From assembly GCF_001651855.1 (NCBI RefSeq), contig NZ_LNQC01000053.1, positions 124,001 to 188,000 on the forward strand: a DNA stretch of 64,000 nucleotides, written 5' to 3'. Below, piece by piece: positions 11,717 to 20,230 of this stretch. Position numbers and translations under genes: made by a program. The stretch comes from Sinorhizobium americanum (lineage in GTDB: Bacteria > Pseudomonadota > Alphaproteobacteria > Rhizobiales > Rhizobiaceae). Position 1 is the stretch's first letter. Each line of letters begins with the position of its first letter. The notes below the pieces were generated by a model, which was not told where the DNA came from, made no database searches, and was given only the letters and a program-made list of their open reading frames with translations.

Positions 11717-13135
11717 ATGGCGATCGGCAAGCTCTATATCGGCCGCAAGGTTAGGGAACTCAGGGAAGCAAATCGCGCCACGCAGGGTCAGTTCGCCGAG
11801 CGGATCGGCATCTCGACTAGCTACCTCAACCAGATCGAAAACAATCAGAGACCGGTCTCCGCGGCGGTGCTGTTAGCGCTGGCGGAGAAGTTCCAGATCG
11901 ACATCGCCGAGCTTTCCACCGGCGAGGGAGACCGGCTGCTCTCGGCGCTCTCAGAAGCCTTGAGCGACCCACTGTTCGAGACCTATGCGCCGAGCCTCCA
12001 GGAACTCAAGCTGATCAGCCAGAATGCCCCGGGACTGGCGCATGCGCTGATCAAGTGCCACCAGGCCTATCGCCGCAACAGCGAACAGCTCGCCAGCATC
12101 GACGACACGATCGGCCGCAACGCTTCCTTCGTCGAGACGACGCCTTACGAGGAAGTGCGCGACTTCTTCCATTTCGTCGACAACTACATCCACGAGATCG
12201 ACACCCTGGCCGAGCGCCTGGCGGGCGAACTCCGCCTGGGAGAGGGCGACAATCACGCCGCGCTCACAGGCTATCTCGAACAGCGGCACGGTGTGCGTAT
12301 CGTGCGGGGTGCCGCCGGCGACGAGGCGATTCGCCGCTTCGATCCGCGCGCCCGTATTCTGACCTTGAACCCCTATGCGCCGCCGCCGACGCGCGATTTC
12401 CAGCTGGCGCTGCAGATCGCCCAGCTTCACGCGCGCGAGGAAATTGACCGGGTGGTCGGCAGCGCCGGCTTCCGAACAGAAGAGGCTTACGAAATCTGTC
12501 GGATCGGCCTGCAGAACTATTTCGCCGGGGCGCTCATCCTGCCCTACCAGGCATTCCTCAAGGCGGCGCGCGAGCTGCGCCACGATATCGAACTCATCGC
12601 CGCCCGTTTCGGCGCCTCGCTGGAACAGGTCTGCCACCGGCTGTCGACCTTGCAGCGGCCGGGCCAAAAGGGCATTCCGATCTTCTTCGCCCGCATCGAC
12701 CGGGCCGGCAACATCACCAAGCGCCACAGTGCCGCCAAGCTGCAATTCGCCCGTTTCGGCGCCGCCTGCCCGCTCTGGAACGTCCACCAAGCCTTCGAGG
12801 CGCCGGGCCGGATCATCCGCCAGCTCGCCGAGACGCCGGACGGCGTGCGCTATCTTTGTCTCGCGACACAGATCACCAAGGGCGGCGGCGGCTACCGCGC
12901 CGCCCATCCCCGCTATGCGCTGTCGCTTGGCTGCGAGATCTCCTATGCCGACGCCTTCGTCTATGCGGACGACCTCGATCTCGGCAATCGTGCGGCCTTC
13001 GACCCGATCGGCATTTCCTGCCGCATCTGCGAGCGTACCAAATGCGCCAGCCGCGCGGTGCCACCGCTGAAGCGTAAGCTGATCGTCGATCATGACATGC
13101 GGGCGGCTCTGCCGTATCGTTTGAGCGAGAGTTGA
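11717..13135 (+). CDS. pccR: Short-chain fatty acyl-CoA regulator, PccR/ScfR type
   Basis: A 472-residue XRE-family regulator. The N-terminal helix-turn-helix spans about residues 10-65 ([20 protein letters not shown] then [11 protein letters not shown]). An IrrE-like peptidase-related domain follows (about 150-300). The C-terminal ScfR domain (about 310-472) has the cysteine motif CRICERTKC near 435-443. PccR of Rhodobacter sphaeroides activates propionyl-CoA carboxylase genes and RamB regulates acetate genes; the same role here is supported by divergence from pccB. No Shine-Dalgarno motif precedes the ATG, and candidate binding sites run into it, so translation may be leaderless. Valine-degradation genes follow on the same strand after a palindromic element. 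Confidence 0.88.
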   Translation: MAIGKLYIGRKVRELREANRATQGQFAERIGISTSYLNQIENNQRPVSAAVLLALAEKFQIDIAELSTGEGDRLLSALSEALSDPLFETYAPSLQELKLISQNAPGLAHALIKCHQAYRRNSEQLASIDDTIGRNASFVETTPYEEVRDFFHFVDNYIHEIDTLAERLAGELRLGEGDNHAALTGYLEQRHGVRIVRGAAGDEAIRRFDPRARILTLNPYAPPPTRDFQLALQIAQLHAREEIDRVVGSAGFRTEEAYEICRIGLQNYFAGALILPYQAFLKAARELRHDIELIAARFGASLEQVCHRLSTLQRPGQKGIPIFFARIDRAGNITKRHSAAKLQFARFGAACPLWNVHQAFEAPGRIIRQLAETPDGVRYLCLATQITKGGGGYRAAHPRYALSLGCEISYADAFVYADDLDLGNRAAFDPIGISCRICERTKCASRAVPPLKRKLIVDHDMRAALPYRLSES

Positions 13136-13216
13136 GCCGCTTGCTCTGCGGCATTGTTCGTTTTTGAACAGATACTGTGAGAATTTGCGTCTGTGCCTGT
13201 GCGAGATTTGGTGTAA

Positions 13217-13318
13217 CTACAGCGCCGCGCGTCTTATCGGACGCGCAAAGGTCGCTGTAGCACTTTGAACGCTGCATGTTTTATCCATAAATCGTCTCCG
13301 ATTTATGGAAACATGCAG
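13217..13318. repeat. Double-hairpin rhizobial intergenic element
   Basis: Two adjacent palindromes are visible. CTACAGCG pairs with CGCTGTAG (13217-13260, inner GCGCGTC/GACGCGC). CTGCATGTTT pairs with AAACATGCAG (13272-13318, inner CCATAAATC/GATTTATGG). The arrangement resembles a very common Sinorhizobium intergenic repeat. It lies between pccR and the valine operon and may bear on termination or processing. Confidence 0.75.
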
Positions 13319-13361
13319 TGGGCGCCACGTCGTCAATATGCCGGTCAGGGAGGACATGCAT

Positions 13362-14504
13362 ATGGATTTTCGCCTGTCGGAGGAGCAGGAAGCCATCCGC
13401 GCAATGGCGCTCGATTTCGCCCGGGTCGAGCTTGCGCCCCACGCCGTGGACTGGGACCAGCAGAAGCATTTTCCGGTGGAGACGCTGCGTGCCGCCGCCG
13501 CTCTCGGCATGGCCGGCATCTATATCCGCGACGACGTCGGCGGCACGGGGCTGACCCGTCTTGACGCGGCGATAATCATCGAGGCGCTGGCGACCGGCTG
13601 CCCGGCGGTCGCCTCATTCGTGTCGATCCACAATATGTGCGCCGGCATGATCGACGGCTACGGCACGGACGAGCAGCGCCAGCGGCTGCTGCCGGCGCTT
13701 TTGACCATGGAGACGCTGGCGAGCTATTGCCTGACGGAGCCCGGTTCCGGCTCCGATGCGGCGGCGCTGAAGACCAAGGCCGTGCGCGACGGCGACGCCT
13801 ATCTGCTGACCGGCCAGAAGCAGTTCATTTCCGGCGCCGGCGAATCCGGCCTTTACATCGTCATGGCGCGCACCGGCGAGGAGGGACCGAAGGGCATTTC
13901 CGCCTTCGTCGTCGACAAGGAGGCGCCGGGCCTAACCTTCGGCGCCAACGAGAAGAAGATGGGCTGGCATGCCCAACCGACGCGGGCGGTGATGCTCGAC
14001 AATGTCCGCGTCCCCGCGGAAAACCGGCTGGGCGCCGAAGGCGAGGGCTTCAGGATCGCCATGGCCGGGCTCGATGGCGGACGCCTCAACATCGCCGCCG
14101 CCTCGCTCGGCGGCGCGCAGGCCGCCTTCGACAAGGCGCTCGCCTATGTCCAGGAGCGCCGGGCCTTCGGAAGAGCGATCGGCGAATTCCAGGCGCTGCA
14201 GTTCCGGCTTGCAGACATGGCGACCGATCTGGAAATCGCCCGCACATTCCTCTGGCGGGCCGCCGCCGCACTCGACGCCGCGGATCCGGAGGCGACCAAG
14301 CTCTGCGCCATGGCCAAACGTTTTGTCACGGATCGCTGCTTTGCTGTCGCCAACGACGCGCTGCAGCTGCATGGCGGCTACGGCTATCTCGCCGATTACG
14401 GCGTCGAGAAGATTGTCAGGGACCTGAGGGTGCACCAGATACTCGAAGGAACGAACGAGATCATGCGGCTGATCGTGTCGCGCGCCGTCATGGGACGGAA
14501 ATAG
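13362..14504 (+). CDS. Acyl-CoA dehydrogenase, probably isobutyryl-CoA dehydrogenase
   Basis: A 380-residue flavin acyl-CoA dehydrogenase. The N-terminal helical domain starts MDFRLSEEQEAIR. The FAD/substrate signatures CLTEPGSGSDAAAL (about 124-137) and QKQFISGAGESGLYIVMAR lie in the middle domain. The C-terminal domain ends with QLHGGYGYLADYGVEK and ILEGTNEIMR, whose Glu is the usual catalytic base. The start at 13362 is chosen because GGGAGG lies eight bases upstream; ATGs at 13338 and 13356 are too far or too close. Overall resemblance to ACAD8 proteins and the two downstream genes indicate oxidation of isobutyryl-CoA to methacrylyl-CoA in valine degradation. Confidence 0.9.
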   Translation: MDFRLSEEQEAIRAMALDFARVELAPHAVDWDQQKHFPVETLRAAAALGMAGIYIRDDVGGTGLTRLDAAIIIEALATGCPAVASFVSIHNMCAGMIDGYGTDEQRQRLLPALLTMETLASYCLTEPGSGSDAAALKTKAVRDGDAYLLTGQKQFISGAGESGLYIVMARTGEEGPKGISAFVVDKEAPGLTFGANEKKMGWHAQPTRAVMLDNVRVPAENRLGAEGEGFRIAMAGLDGGRLNIAAASLGGAQAAFDKALAYVQERRAFGRAIGEFQALQFRLADMATDLEIARTFLWRAAAALDAADPEATKLCAMAKRFVTDRCFAVANDALQLHGGYGYLADYGVEKIVRDLRVHQILEGTNEIMRLIVSRAVMGRK

Positions 14505-14516
14505 GAAGGACATTTC

Positions 14517-15584
14517 ATGGAGATGCAGACCGTTCAACCGGAGGTCATCGTCGAACGCCAGGGCGCGATCGGCAGGCTCCGGCTCAATCGGCCGCGCGCG
14601 CTGAACAGTCTCAATCTGGCGATGATCCGGGCGATCGACGCGGCACTGACGGAGTTCGAGCGCGATCCGGCGATTGCGGCCGTTCTCGTCACCGGCGAGG
14701 GCGATCGCGGGCTTTGTGCCGGCGGCGACATCCGCATGATCTACGAGAGCGGCCGCGAACGGCCCGAGGAGGGGGCGCAGTTCTGGCGCGAGGAGTTCCT
14801 CGTCAACAGCCGCATTGCCGCCTACGGCAAGCCCTATGTCGCCATCATGGACGGCATCGTCATGGGCGGCGGAGTCGGCATCTCCTCGCATGGAAGCCAC
14901 TGCGTCGTCACCGAGAAAACCCGCTTCGCCATGCCGGAAACGGGGATCGGCTATTTCACCGATGTCGGGGCGACCTGGCTCCTGCCGCGGGCGCCCGGCG
15001 AGTTCGGTACCTATCTCGGTCTCACCGGCCGCGACGTCAGTGCTGCTGCGGCAATCTACGCGCGGCTAGCCGACAGCTTTGTTCCGTCGGAGAAGATTGA
15101 CGAGCTGATAGCTTCTCTTGTCGGGCTTCCCTCATCGGCGAGCGCCGAGGATGTTTCGGCCGCGATCCGTGCCGTTTCTGGCGAGGCGCCGGCCTCGGCG
15201 CTGCTCGAGCACGTCGGCCTTATCGACCGCTGCTTCGCCTTCGACACGGTCGAGGAAATCCTGTCGGCCCTGGAGGGGGACGGCTCGGACTTCGCCCGCG
15301 AGACGCTTGCCCTCCTGAAGACGCGCTCGGCGATCAGCCTGAAGCTGACCCTTTCGCTGCTGAGAGCTGGGCGCGAGAGCGCGACCCTGAACGACTGCCT
15401 GGAGCGAGAATATGCCGGTTGCGTGGCCATGCTTTCGAACCCGGATTTTTACGAGGGCGTGCGCGCCGCGGTGATCGACAAGGACCGCAATCCGAAGTGG
15501 TCAGTCGGGCTCGATGAGGTCACGCCGCAGATGCTTGCGCGCTTCGGGAGCTATGACGGCGCGCCGCTTTTTGCCGGCCGCTGA
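14517..15584 (+). CDS. 3-Hydroxyisobutyryl-CoA hydrolase
   Basis: A 355-residue crotonase-superfamily protein of HIBCH type. Seen: LNRPRALNSLNLAMI (about 23-37), the oxyanion-hole stretch GLCAGGDIRMIYES (about 66-79), VMGGGVGISSHGSHCVV and the active-site region FAMPETGIGYFTDVGATWLL. The long C-terminal part is typical of hydrolases rather than short enoyl-CoA hydratases. It releases 3-hydroxyisobutyrate from its CoA ester in valine catabolism. The start ATG at 14517 is six bases after AGGAAGGA and 12 bases after the dehydrogenase stop, so the genes form an operon. A second in-frame ATG lies at 14523. Confidence 0.92.
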   Translation: MEMQTVQPEVIVERQGAIGRLRLNRPRALNSLNLAMIRAIDAALTEFERDPAIAAVLVTGEGDRGLCAGGDIRMIYESGRERPEEGAQFWREEFLVNSRIAAYGKPYVAIMDGIVMGGGVGISSHGSHCVVTEKTRFAMPETGIGYFTDVGATWLLPRAPGEFGTYLGLTGRDVSAAAAIYARLADSFVPSEKIDELIASLVGLPSSASAEDVSAAIRAVSGEAPASALLEHVGLIDRCFAFDTVEEILSALEGDGSDFARETLALLKTRSAISLKLTLSLLRAGRESATLNDCLEREYAGCVAMLSNPDFYEGVRAAVIDKDRNPKWSVGLDEVTPQMLARFGSYDGAPLFAGR

Positions 15585-15637
15585 GGCGAGCGCGCTAGGC
15601 GCTGGGAGTGGGATGCGTTTTGAGGAGGAGAGGCAAG

Positions 15638-16534
15638 ATGACGAAGATCGCCTTTATCGGGCTTGGCAATATGGGCGGCCCGATGGCCGCCAATCTCGTG
15701 AAGGCGGGACACGCCGTCACCGGCTTCGACCTGTCTGAGGCCTCCCGCAATGCCGCGGCGAGGACCGGCGTCTCGATAGCCGGGTCGATCTCGCAAGCCG
15801 TGCGCGAAACCGAATGCGTCGTCACCATGCTGCCGGCAGGATCGCATGTCATCTATGTCTGGGACGAGCTGCTCGGCTTTGTCGATCCGGGCACGCTGAT
15901 CATCGACAGTTCGACGATCGACGTGGAAAGCGCCCGCAAGGTCCACGGCTTCGCCGACAAAGCCGGTTGCCCGTCGCTCGATGCGCCGGTCTCCGGCGGC
16001 ACCGCCGGTGCGGCCGCCGGGACGCTGACCTTCATGGTCGGCGGCAGTGACGGCGCCTTTTCCCGCGGCAAGCACATGCTCGAAGCGATGGGCAAGAAGA
16101 TCGTCCATTGCGGCGATGCCGGCGCCGGCCAGGCCGCCAAGATCTGCAACAACATGATCCTCGGCGTCTCGATGGCGGCGGTCTGCGAGGCCTTCGTGCT
16201 CGCCGAGCGCCTCGGCCTGTCGCACCAGGCGCTGTTCGACGTGGCGTCCACCTCGTCCGGCCAGTGCTGGTCGTTGACCAGCTATTGCCCGGTGCCCGGA
16301 CCCGTGCCGGCCTCGCCGGCCAACAACGACTACAAGCCCGGCTTCATGGCGAGCCTGATGCTGAAAGACCTGATGCTGGCGCAGCAGGCGGCAAGCGCGA
16401 GCGGGGCGACGACGCCGATGGGCGCCCAGGCGGCGCAGCTCTACAGCCTGTTCGACAAGCACGGCCACGGGGCCGAGGATTTCTCCGGGCTGATCCGCAT
16501 GCTGCGGGGCAATGAGGAGGCGAAGAGCGGGTAG
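15638..16534 (+). CDS. mmsB: 3-Hydroxyisobutyrate dehydrogenase
   Basis: A 298-residue NAD-dependent beta-hydroxyacid dehydrogenase. It has the Rossmann motif FIGLGNMGGPMAANL (residues 6-20), the substrate-binding DAPVSGGTAGAAAGTL (about 121-136) and the catalytic-lysine motif GQAAKICNNMIL (about 166-177). It oxidises 3-hydroxyisobutyrate to methylmalonate semialdehyde. The start at 15638 follows GAGGAGGAGAGGCAAG. It ends the three-gene valine segment whose final product would be propionyl-CoA, feeding pccA/pccB/bhbA next door. The semialdehyde dehydrogenase (mmsA) is not in the window. Confidence 0.95.
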   Translation: MTKIAFIGLGNMGGPMAANLVKAGHAVTGFDLSEASRNAAARTGVSIAGSISQAVRETECVVTMLPAGSHVIYVWDELLGFVDPGTLIIDSSTIDVESARKVHGFADKAGCPSLDAPVSGGTAGAAAGTLTFMVGGSDGAFSRGKHMLEAMGKKIVHCGDAGAGQAAKICNNMILGVSMAAVCEAFVLAERLGLSHQALFDVASTSSGQCWSLTSYCPVPGPVPASPANNDYKPGFMASLMLKDLMLAQQAASASGATTPMGAQAAQLYSLFDKHGHGAEDFSGLIRMLRGNEEAKSG

Positions 16535-16540
16535 GAAGCT

Positions 16541-16716
16541 CTACCCCCTCTGGCCTGCCGGCTATCTCCCCCAAAAGGGGGGAGAATATCTGCGGCACCC
16601 CTCTGTGCCTCATTAAAGCATACCGCCTGTGTCAGCCTCTCCACTGGAATTGAGCGGCTTGCCGCAACTCGTCTCCCCCCTTGTGGGGGAGATAGCCGGC
16701 AGGCCAGAGGGGGTAG
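16541..16716. repeat. RIME-like element with perfect 32-bp inverted arms
   Basis: The arms 16541-16572 and 16685-16716 (CTACCCCCTCTGGCCTGCCG and its complement) are perfect inverted copies. Each is flanked inward by a CCCCC/GGGGG mini-hairpin. It separates the convergent mmsB and SDR genes. The sequence closely resembles the element at 20012-20182 and the RIME family of rhizobia. Confidence 0.88.
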
Positions 16717-16762
16717 CGGCGCGTACCGCGCTGACCAGAGGTGCCGGCGCCCTCTCCGAGCT

Positions 16763-17548
16763 TCACATCTGCACGGTCATGCCGCCATCCACGGTAAGGG
16801 TGATGCCGTTGACGAAGCTTGCCGCCGGTGAGGCGAGGAAGACCGCGGCGGGCGCAATTTCTTCCGGCCGGCCCCAGCGTTTCAACGGAATGCGCACTTC
16901 GACGAAAGCCTGGAGGGCCGGGTCGGCGGCGAGATGCGCATTTGTCTCGGTTGCGAACCAGCCGGGTGCGATCGCATTGACGGTGAGATTGTTGGCACCG
17001 TGCTCGACCGCAAGCGACCGGGTCAGCGCCGAAAGCCCGCCCTTTGCCGCCGTATAGGCAGGATCGCCGGCGCGGGCGGCGAAGGCGGCGATCGAGGTGA
17101 CGAAGATCAGCCGGCCGGAAGCGGAACGCTTGAGAAGCGGAAGGGCGGCCCTTGCAACGGCATAGGCTGCGGTCAAGTCGGTATTCAGGAGTTGCGCAAA
17201 GTCGTCCGGCTCCATCGCCTCGGTGCCGCGCCTGTCGCGCTCGCCGACCGCATGGACGAGAATGTCGAGCTGGCCGGTCTTCTCGGTCGCCTGGGCGAGG
17301 ATGGCCCCGATATCGCGCGTGATATCCCCTGGCGCGACGCCGATCGCAATGCCTTCGCCGGCAAGCCGCTCGCGCGTCCCTTCGAGGTTTTGCCGGCTGC
17401 GGCCGTTGATCACCGTCCAGGCGCCCGCCCTTGCCAGCGCTTTCGCCATTTCCAGCCCGAGCCCGCGGCCGCCGCCTGTGACCAGCGCTGTCTTGCCGGT
17501 GAGATCGAACATCGCTTGCCCTCGTCGCTGGTAGAGCCATTGATCCAT
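16763..17548 (-). CDS. Short-chain dehydrogenase/reductase (gluconate 5-dehydrogenase-like)
   Basis: A 261-residue classical SDR. The cofactor motif TGGGRGLG (about 25-32) precedes Arg residues suited to NADP (NGRSRQN). The catalytic Ser is in VTSIAAFAA, YTAAKGG gives the Tyr/Lys pair, and NAIAPGWFATE and FVNGITLTVDGGMT close the fold. The usual NNAG turn reads VHAVG. Two starts are credible: 17548 (AAGGAG seven bases upstream, used here) and 17512 (MFDLTGK, GAGGG six bases upstream), which matches homologue N-termini well. Similarity suggests a sugar-acid or 3-oxoacyl substrate; neighbours do not resolve it. Confidence 0.88.
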   Translation of the reverse strand: MDQWLYQRRGQAMFDLTGKTALVTGGGRGLGLEMAKALARAGAWTVINGRSRQNLEGTRERLAGEGIAIGVAPGDITRDIGAILAQATEKTGQLDILVHAVGERDRRGTEAMEPDDFAQLLNTDLTAAYAVARAALPLLKRSASGRLIFVTSIAAFAARAGDPAYTAAKGGLSALTRSLAVEHGANNLTVNAIAPGWFATETNAHLAADPALQAFVEVRIPLKRWGRPEEIAPAAVFLASPAASFVNGITLTVDGGMTVQM

Positions 17549-17701
17549 GGGGTGGCTCCTTCATCCCGAGGGACATTTGCAGCGAAGGGTTCTTTACGCA
17601 AGCGTTGCCGTGAACGCGTCGCGACACACACCCGGCAAGGCGATGCCTTGCCGGGTGTCCGGCAGCCTTAAAGGAGAAGCGACCGCTGCCGAAAGCACCA
17701 A

Positions 17702-18451
17702 TCAGCTGGAGCCCAAAACATAGCGGCGGTTGCCAGCAACGGCCGGCCGCGCATTCATTGAGTAGAGCGCCGTGAACTTCTTGATATCGGCCGGATCGAC
17801 CTCGATCGGCTCCATCGCCACCATCCAGTCGACGATCTCGCTGCAGGGCGGGGTGGTAAGCGATCCCTCATAGGCCCAGTATTTGAGCGAGGCGGGCAAT
17901 AGGCCCTTCGGGTCGACGGCCTCGAGCGCTACCTCTTCGCCGGCCTTTTGCGGGAATTTGGCGGCGACGCTCGCGAAGGTCTCGTTCCGGGCTCCGGGAA
18001 CCATGAACACGCCCAGGACACCGAGCTCGCCGGTTTCGGCGTGCTTGTGGACGAAATGCACTTCCATCGGGAAGCCCTTGCCGTCGACCAGATGCTCGCT
18101 CGGCGCGTGGAAGTGGTACTGCACCAGATCGTAGGTCTTGTCGCCACGCTTGAGCGTGCCGCCTGCCGCCTTCACCTGGATCGTATGGCCGTTGTTGAGG
18201 ATCGTGCCGCCGCTCTTCCAGTCGGTCGCGAGGTCCGGAATATCGGCCTTGATCGCGCCGGTGATGTCGATCGGCGATTGCTGCGACCCGGCCGAGCAGG
18301 CACTGTTCTCCTTGCCCAAGGAGCCCCAATGCTCCGGGCCCTCTTCGCCTTCATAGCTCCAATGCACGCCTTCGGCGGCGTAGGCCGTCTTGACGCAGAG
18401 CGGGCAAGCGGCAAGCAAGGCCAGGCCCCGGAGGAATTCACGCCTTTCCAT
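17702..18451 (-). CDS. Periplasmic alpha-type carbonic anhydrase
   Basis: A 249-residue alpha-carbonic anhydrase that interconverts CO2 and bicarbonate. The signal peptide begins ERREFLRGLALLAACPLC, twin-arginine-like, with a possible lipobox at LAAC. The mature domain shows HWSYEGEEGPEHWGSL, QQSPIDI (about 60-66) and the zinc ligands in YHFHAPSEH (two His) and VHFVH. The end has YEGSLTTPPCSE. Two cysteines (CSAG and PPCSE) may form the disulfide common to bacterial members. It appears monocistronic, with its start at 18451 behind AAGGGAATAAGA. No neighbour explains it; periplasmic CO2/bicarbonate supply is the usual role. Confidence 0.95.
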   Translation of the reverse strand: MERREFLRGLALLAACPLCVKTAYAAEGVHWSYEGEEGPEHWGSLGKENSACSAGSQQSPIDITGAIKADIPDLATDWKSGGTILNNGHTIQVKAAGGTLKRGDKTYDLVQYHFHAPSEHLVDGKGFPMEVHFVHKHAETGELGVLGVFMVPGARNETFASVAAKFPQKAGEEVALEAVDPKGLLPASLKYWAYEGSLTTPPCSEIVDWMVAMEPIEVDPADIKKFTALYSMNARPAVAGNRRYVLGSS

Positions 18452-18883
18452 TCTTATTCCCTTTCGATCATGCGCGAGCGGATGCGCCCGCGGGGACGGG
18501 ATGTTGTGTCTGCAAACCTGTCCAACAACTGTCCGGAATGACGCAGTTCAAGAAGGCTGCGCGAAACGGATATCGCTTGCGGATTTTGCCTGTCCGGGAC
18601 GGAGAATCGGGGCGTTCCGCCGGTGATCGCGGGCGCCGGCTGGTTTCTGAAAGTTCGCCATTTACTTGTGCTCCAACTGCGCAGAAAATAGGCGGATGGG
18701 AGGGAGCCTTCGACGCGCCTCTCGCAAACTGCGCCCGAACCGCTTTCGCCCGCTGACACTTGGAGGGGGAAGGGGCAAAATGTACGCGGTTTTCCACCTG
18801 TATCCCGCTCTATCCATTGGGAATGGTCACGCAGGCCTCGGTTGTGAGAACCGGCCTCACGCGTGATCCGAGGGAGGAAAGCC
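18452..18883. other. Non-coding gap between divergent genes
   Basis: A 432-base region between the carbonic anhydrase gene and the ABC binding-protein gene. It must hold both promoters, but I see no clear operator, palindrome or credible small gene. The short open frames lack ribosome-binding sites. Confidence 0.6.
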
Positions 18884-19966
18884 ATGAGGCGAGTTTTGCT
18901 CTCCGCGGTCTCCGCCGCGGCGTTATCAGTTGGCGTTACGTCTGCATCCGCGCAATCGGGCAGCGTCGAGAAAGCCGTTGGCGGCTACAATTTCGAGGAC
19001 GCCGCCAAGGAAGATCCGAAAACCAAGGACTTCCATTCGGCCGACGGTCATCTGACCTTCGCGATCGTTACCCACACGGCCGGCAACGGCTTCTTCGATC
19101 CGGTCTATGTCGGGGCGAGGGTGGCCGGCAACATGATCGGCGCCGAGATACTGCTGCTCGGCTCGGAATCGCCGGTGGACGATCCGGCCCGCGAAATCGA
19201 GATCCTCAACCAGATCGTCCGCGACCCGAAAATCGACGGCATCATCATGACGACGCCGCAGGTAGGCGCCTACAACGACATCGTCAAGGCGGCCGAGGCA
19301 GCCGGCATACCGGTCGCCACCACCAACTCGTTCGATGAAACGCTCCTCAACCGCAGCGGCATCAGCCACACGGGCCAGGATGCGTCCGCTGCCGCGATCG
19401 GCGGCGAGGCGCTCGCCAAATGCGTGCTCGACAGCGGCAAGACCAGCGGCTCGATCCTGCTGCCGTCGTCGACCGCCATGGGCAATATCGAGGTGAACAA
19501 CCGCGTCACCGCCGCCTTCAACGCGATCGTCAAGACGCTGAAGGATGCCGGCAAGCTCGACGCCTTCAAGGTCGACGCCGGGCCGGAAAACGTCGGCATC
19601 GATACCAACCCGAACGATCCGGTCAACGCGCTCGTGACCCTCTTCGAGTCGCGCGGCGACGTGGTCGGTGCTTTCACGGCCAACAACGTCTTCACGCCGC
19701 CGCTCGTCAAGGCGGTCGAGCAGATGGGCTGGACCGGCAAGTTCTGCGCCTTCGGCTTCGATCTCGGTCCGGCACAGCAGGAAGGCATCGCTGCCGGCAA
19801 CCTCACGGGCTCGCTCGGACAGCAACCGTTCCTGCAGGGCTTCTGGCCGGTCATGCAGCTCTATCTGCAGATCGACCGCGGCATCTCGGCCGCCAATCTC
19901 GACACGCGTGCCCAGCTGGTGACGAAGGAGAACGTCGAAAAGGTCGGCAAGCGCTTCGAGAACTGA
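18884..19966 (+). CDS. Sugar-type ABC transporter substrate-binding protein
   Basis: A 360-residue periplasmic protein of the ribose/xylose-binding fold. It has a signal peptide of about 27 residues (MRRVLLSAVSAAALSVGV, then cleavage near SASA-QS). Two Rossmann-like lobes follow, with FAIVTHTAGNGFFDPVYVGA near residue 65 and the hinge-region VVGAFTANNVFTPPLVKAVE. The ATG at 18884 follows AGGGAGGAAAGCC. It heads an importer with the fused permease and ATPase genes downstream; a RIME-like element of about 170 bases separates it from the permease gene. The substrate is unknown; the fold points to a monosaccharide or polyol. Confidence 0.93.
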   Translation: MRRVLLSAVSAAALSVGVTSASAQSGSVEKAVGGYNFEDAAKEDPKTKDFHSADGHLTFAIVTHTAGNGFFDPVYVGARVAGNMIGAEILLLGSESPVDDPAREIEILNQIVRDPKIDGIIMTTPQVGAYNDIVKAAEAAGIPVATTNSFDETLLNRSGISHTGQDASAAAIGGEALAKCVLDSGKTSGSILLPSSTAMGNIEVNNRVTAAFNAIVKTLKDAGKLDAFKVDAGPENVGIDTNPNDPVNALVTLFESRGDVVGAFTANNVFTPPLVKAVEQMGWTGKFCAFGFDLGPAQQEGIAAGNLTGSLGQQPFLQGFWPVMQLYLQIDRGISAANLDTRAQLVTKENVEKVGKRFEN

Positions 19967-20011
19967 TGCCGTGTGGGCAGGCAATAGAGAACGAATGATG
20001 GCGGCAAACCA

Positions 20012-20182
20012 TACCCACTCGGGCCTGCCGGCCATCTTCCCCACAAGGGGGGAGAACGGGTGTGGCAACGCCCGGTGCGCATCAACCCGCCCTATATCGC
20101 CAGCCCTCTCTATGAGAGAGATGAGCTTGCCGCGAGTCTTCTCCCCCCTTGCGGGGGAGATGGCCGGCAGGCCAGAGGGGGT
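20012..20182. repeat. RIME-like element inside the ABC transporter operon
   Basis: Imperfect inverted arms GGCCTGCCGGCCATCTTCCC (near 20022-20041) and CTCCCCCCTTGCGGGGGAGA with GGCCGGCAGGCCAGAGGGGG (to about 20182). A second imperfect palindrome lies between them. It sits between binding-protein and permease genes and may protect the upstream mRNA or dampen downstream expression. Confidence 0.85.
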
Positions 20183-20230
20183 GCGGCAAGTGCCACCATC
20201 CCTAACGGCGAGCAAGCGGACGAAACCCAC

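Noticed and set aside
20060-20230. 57-residue N-terminal extension of the fused permease
   Set aside because: It lies within a RIME-like palindrome and does not look like protein; the ATG at 20231 is used.
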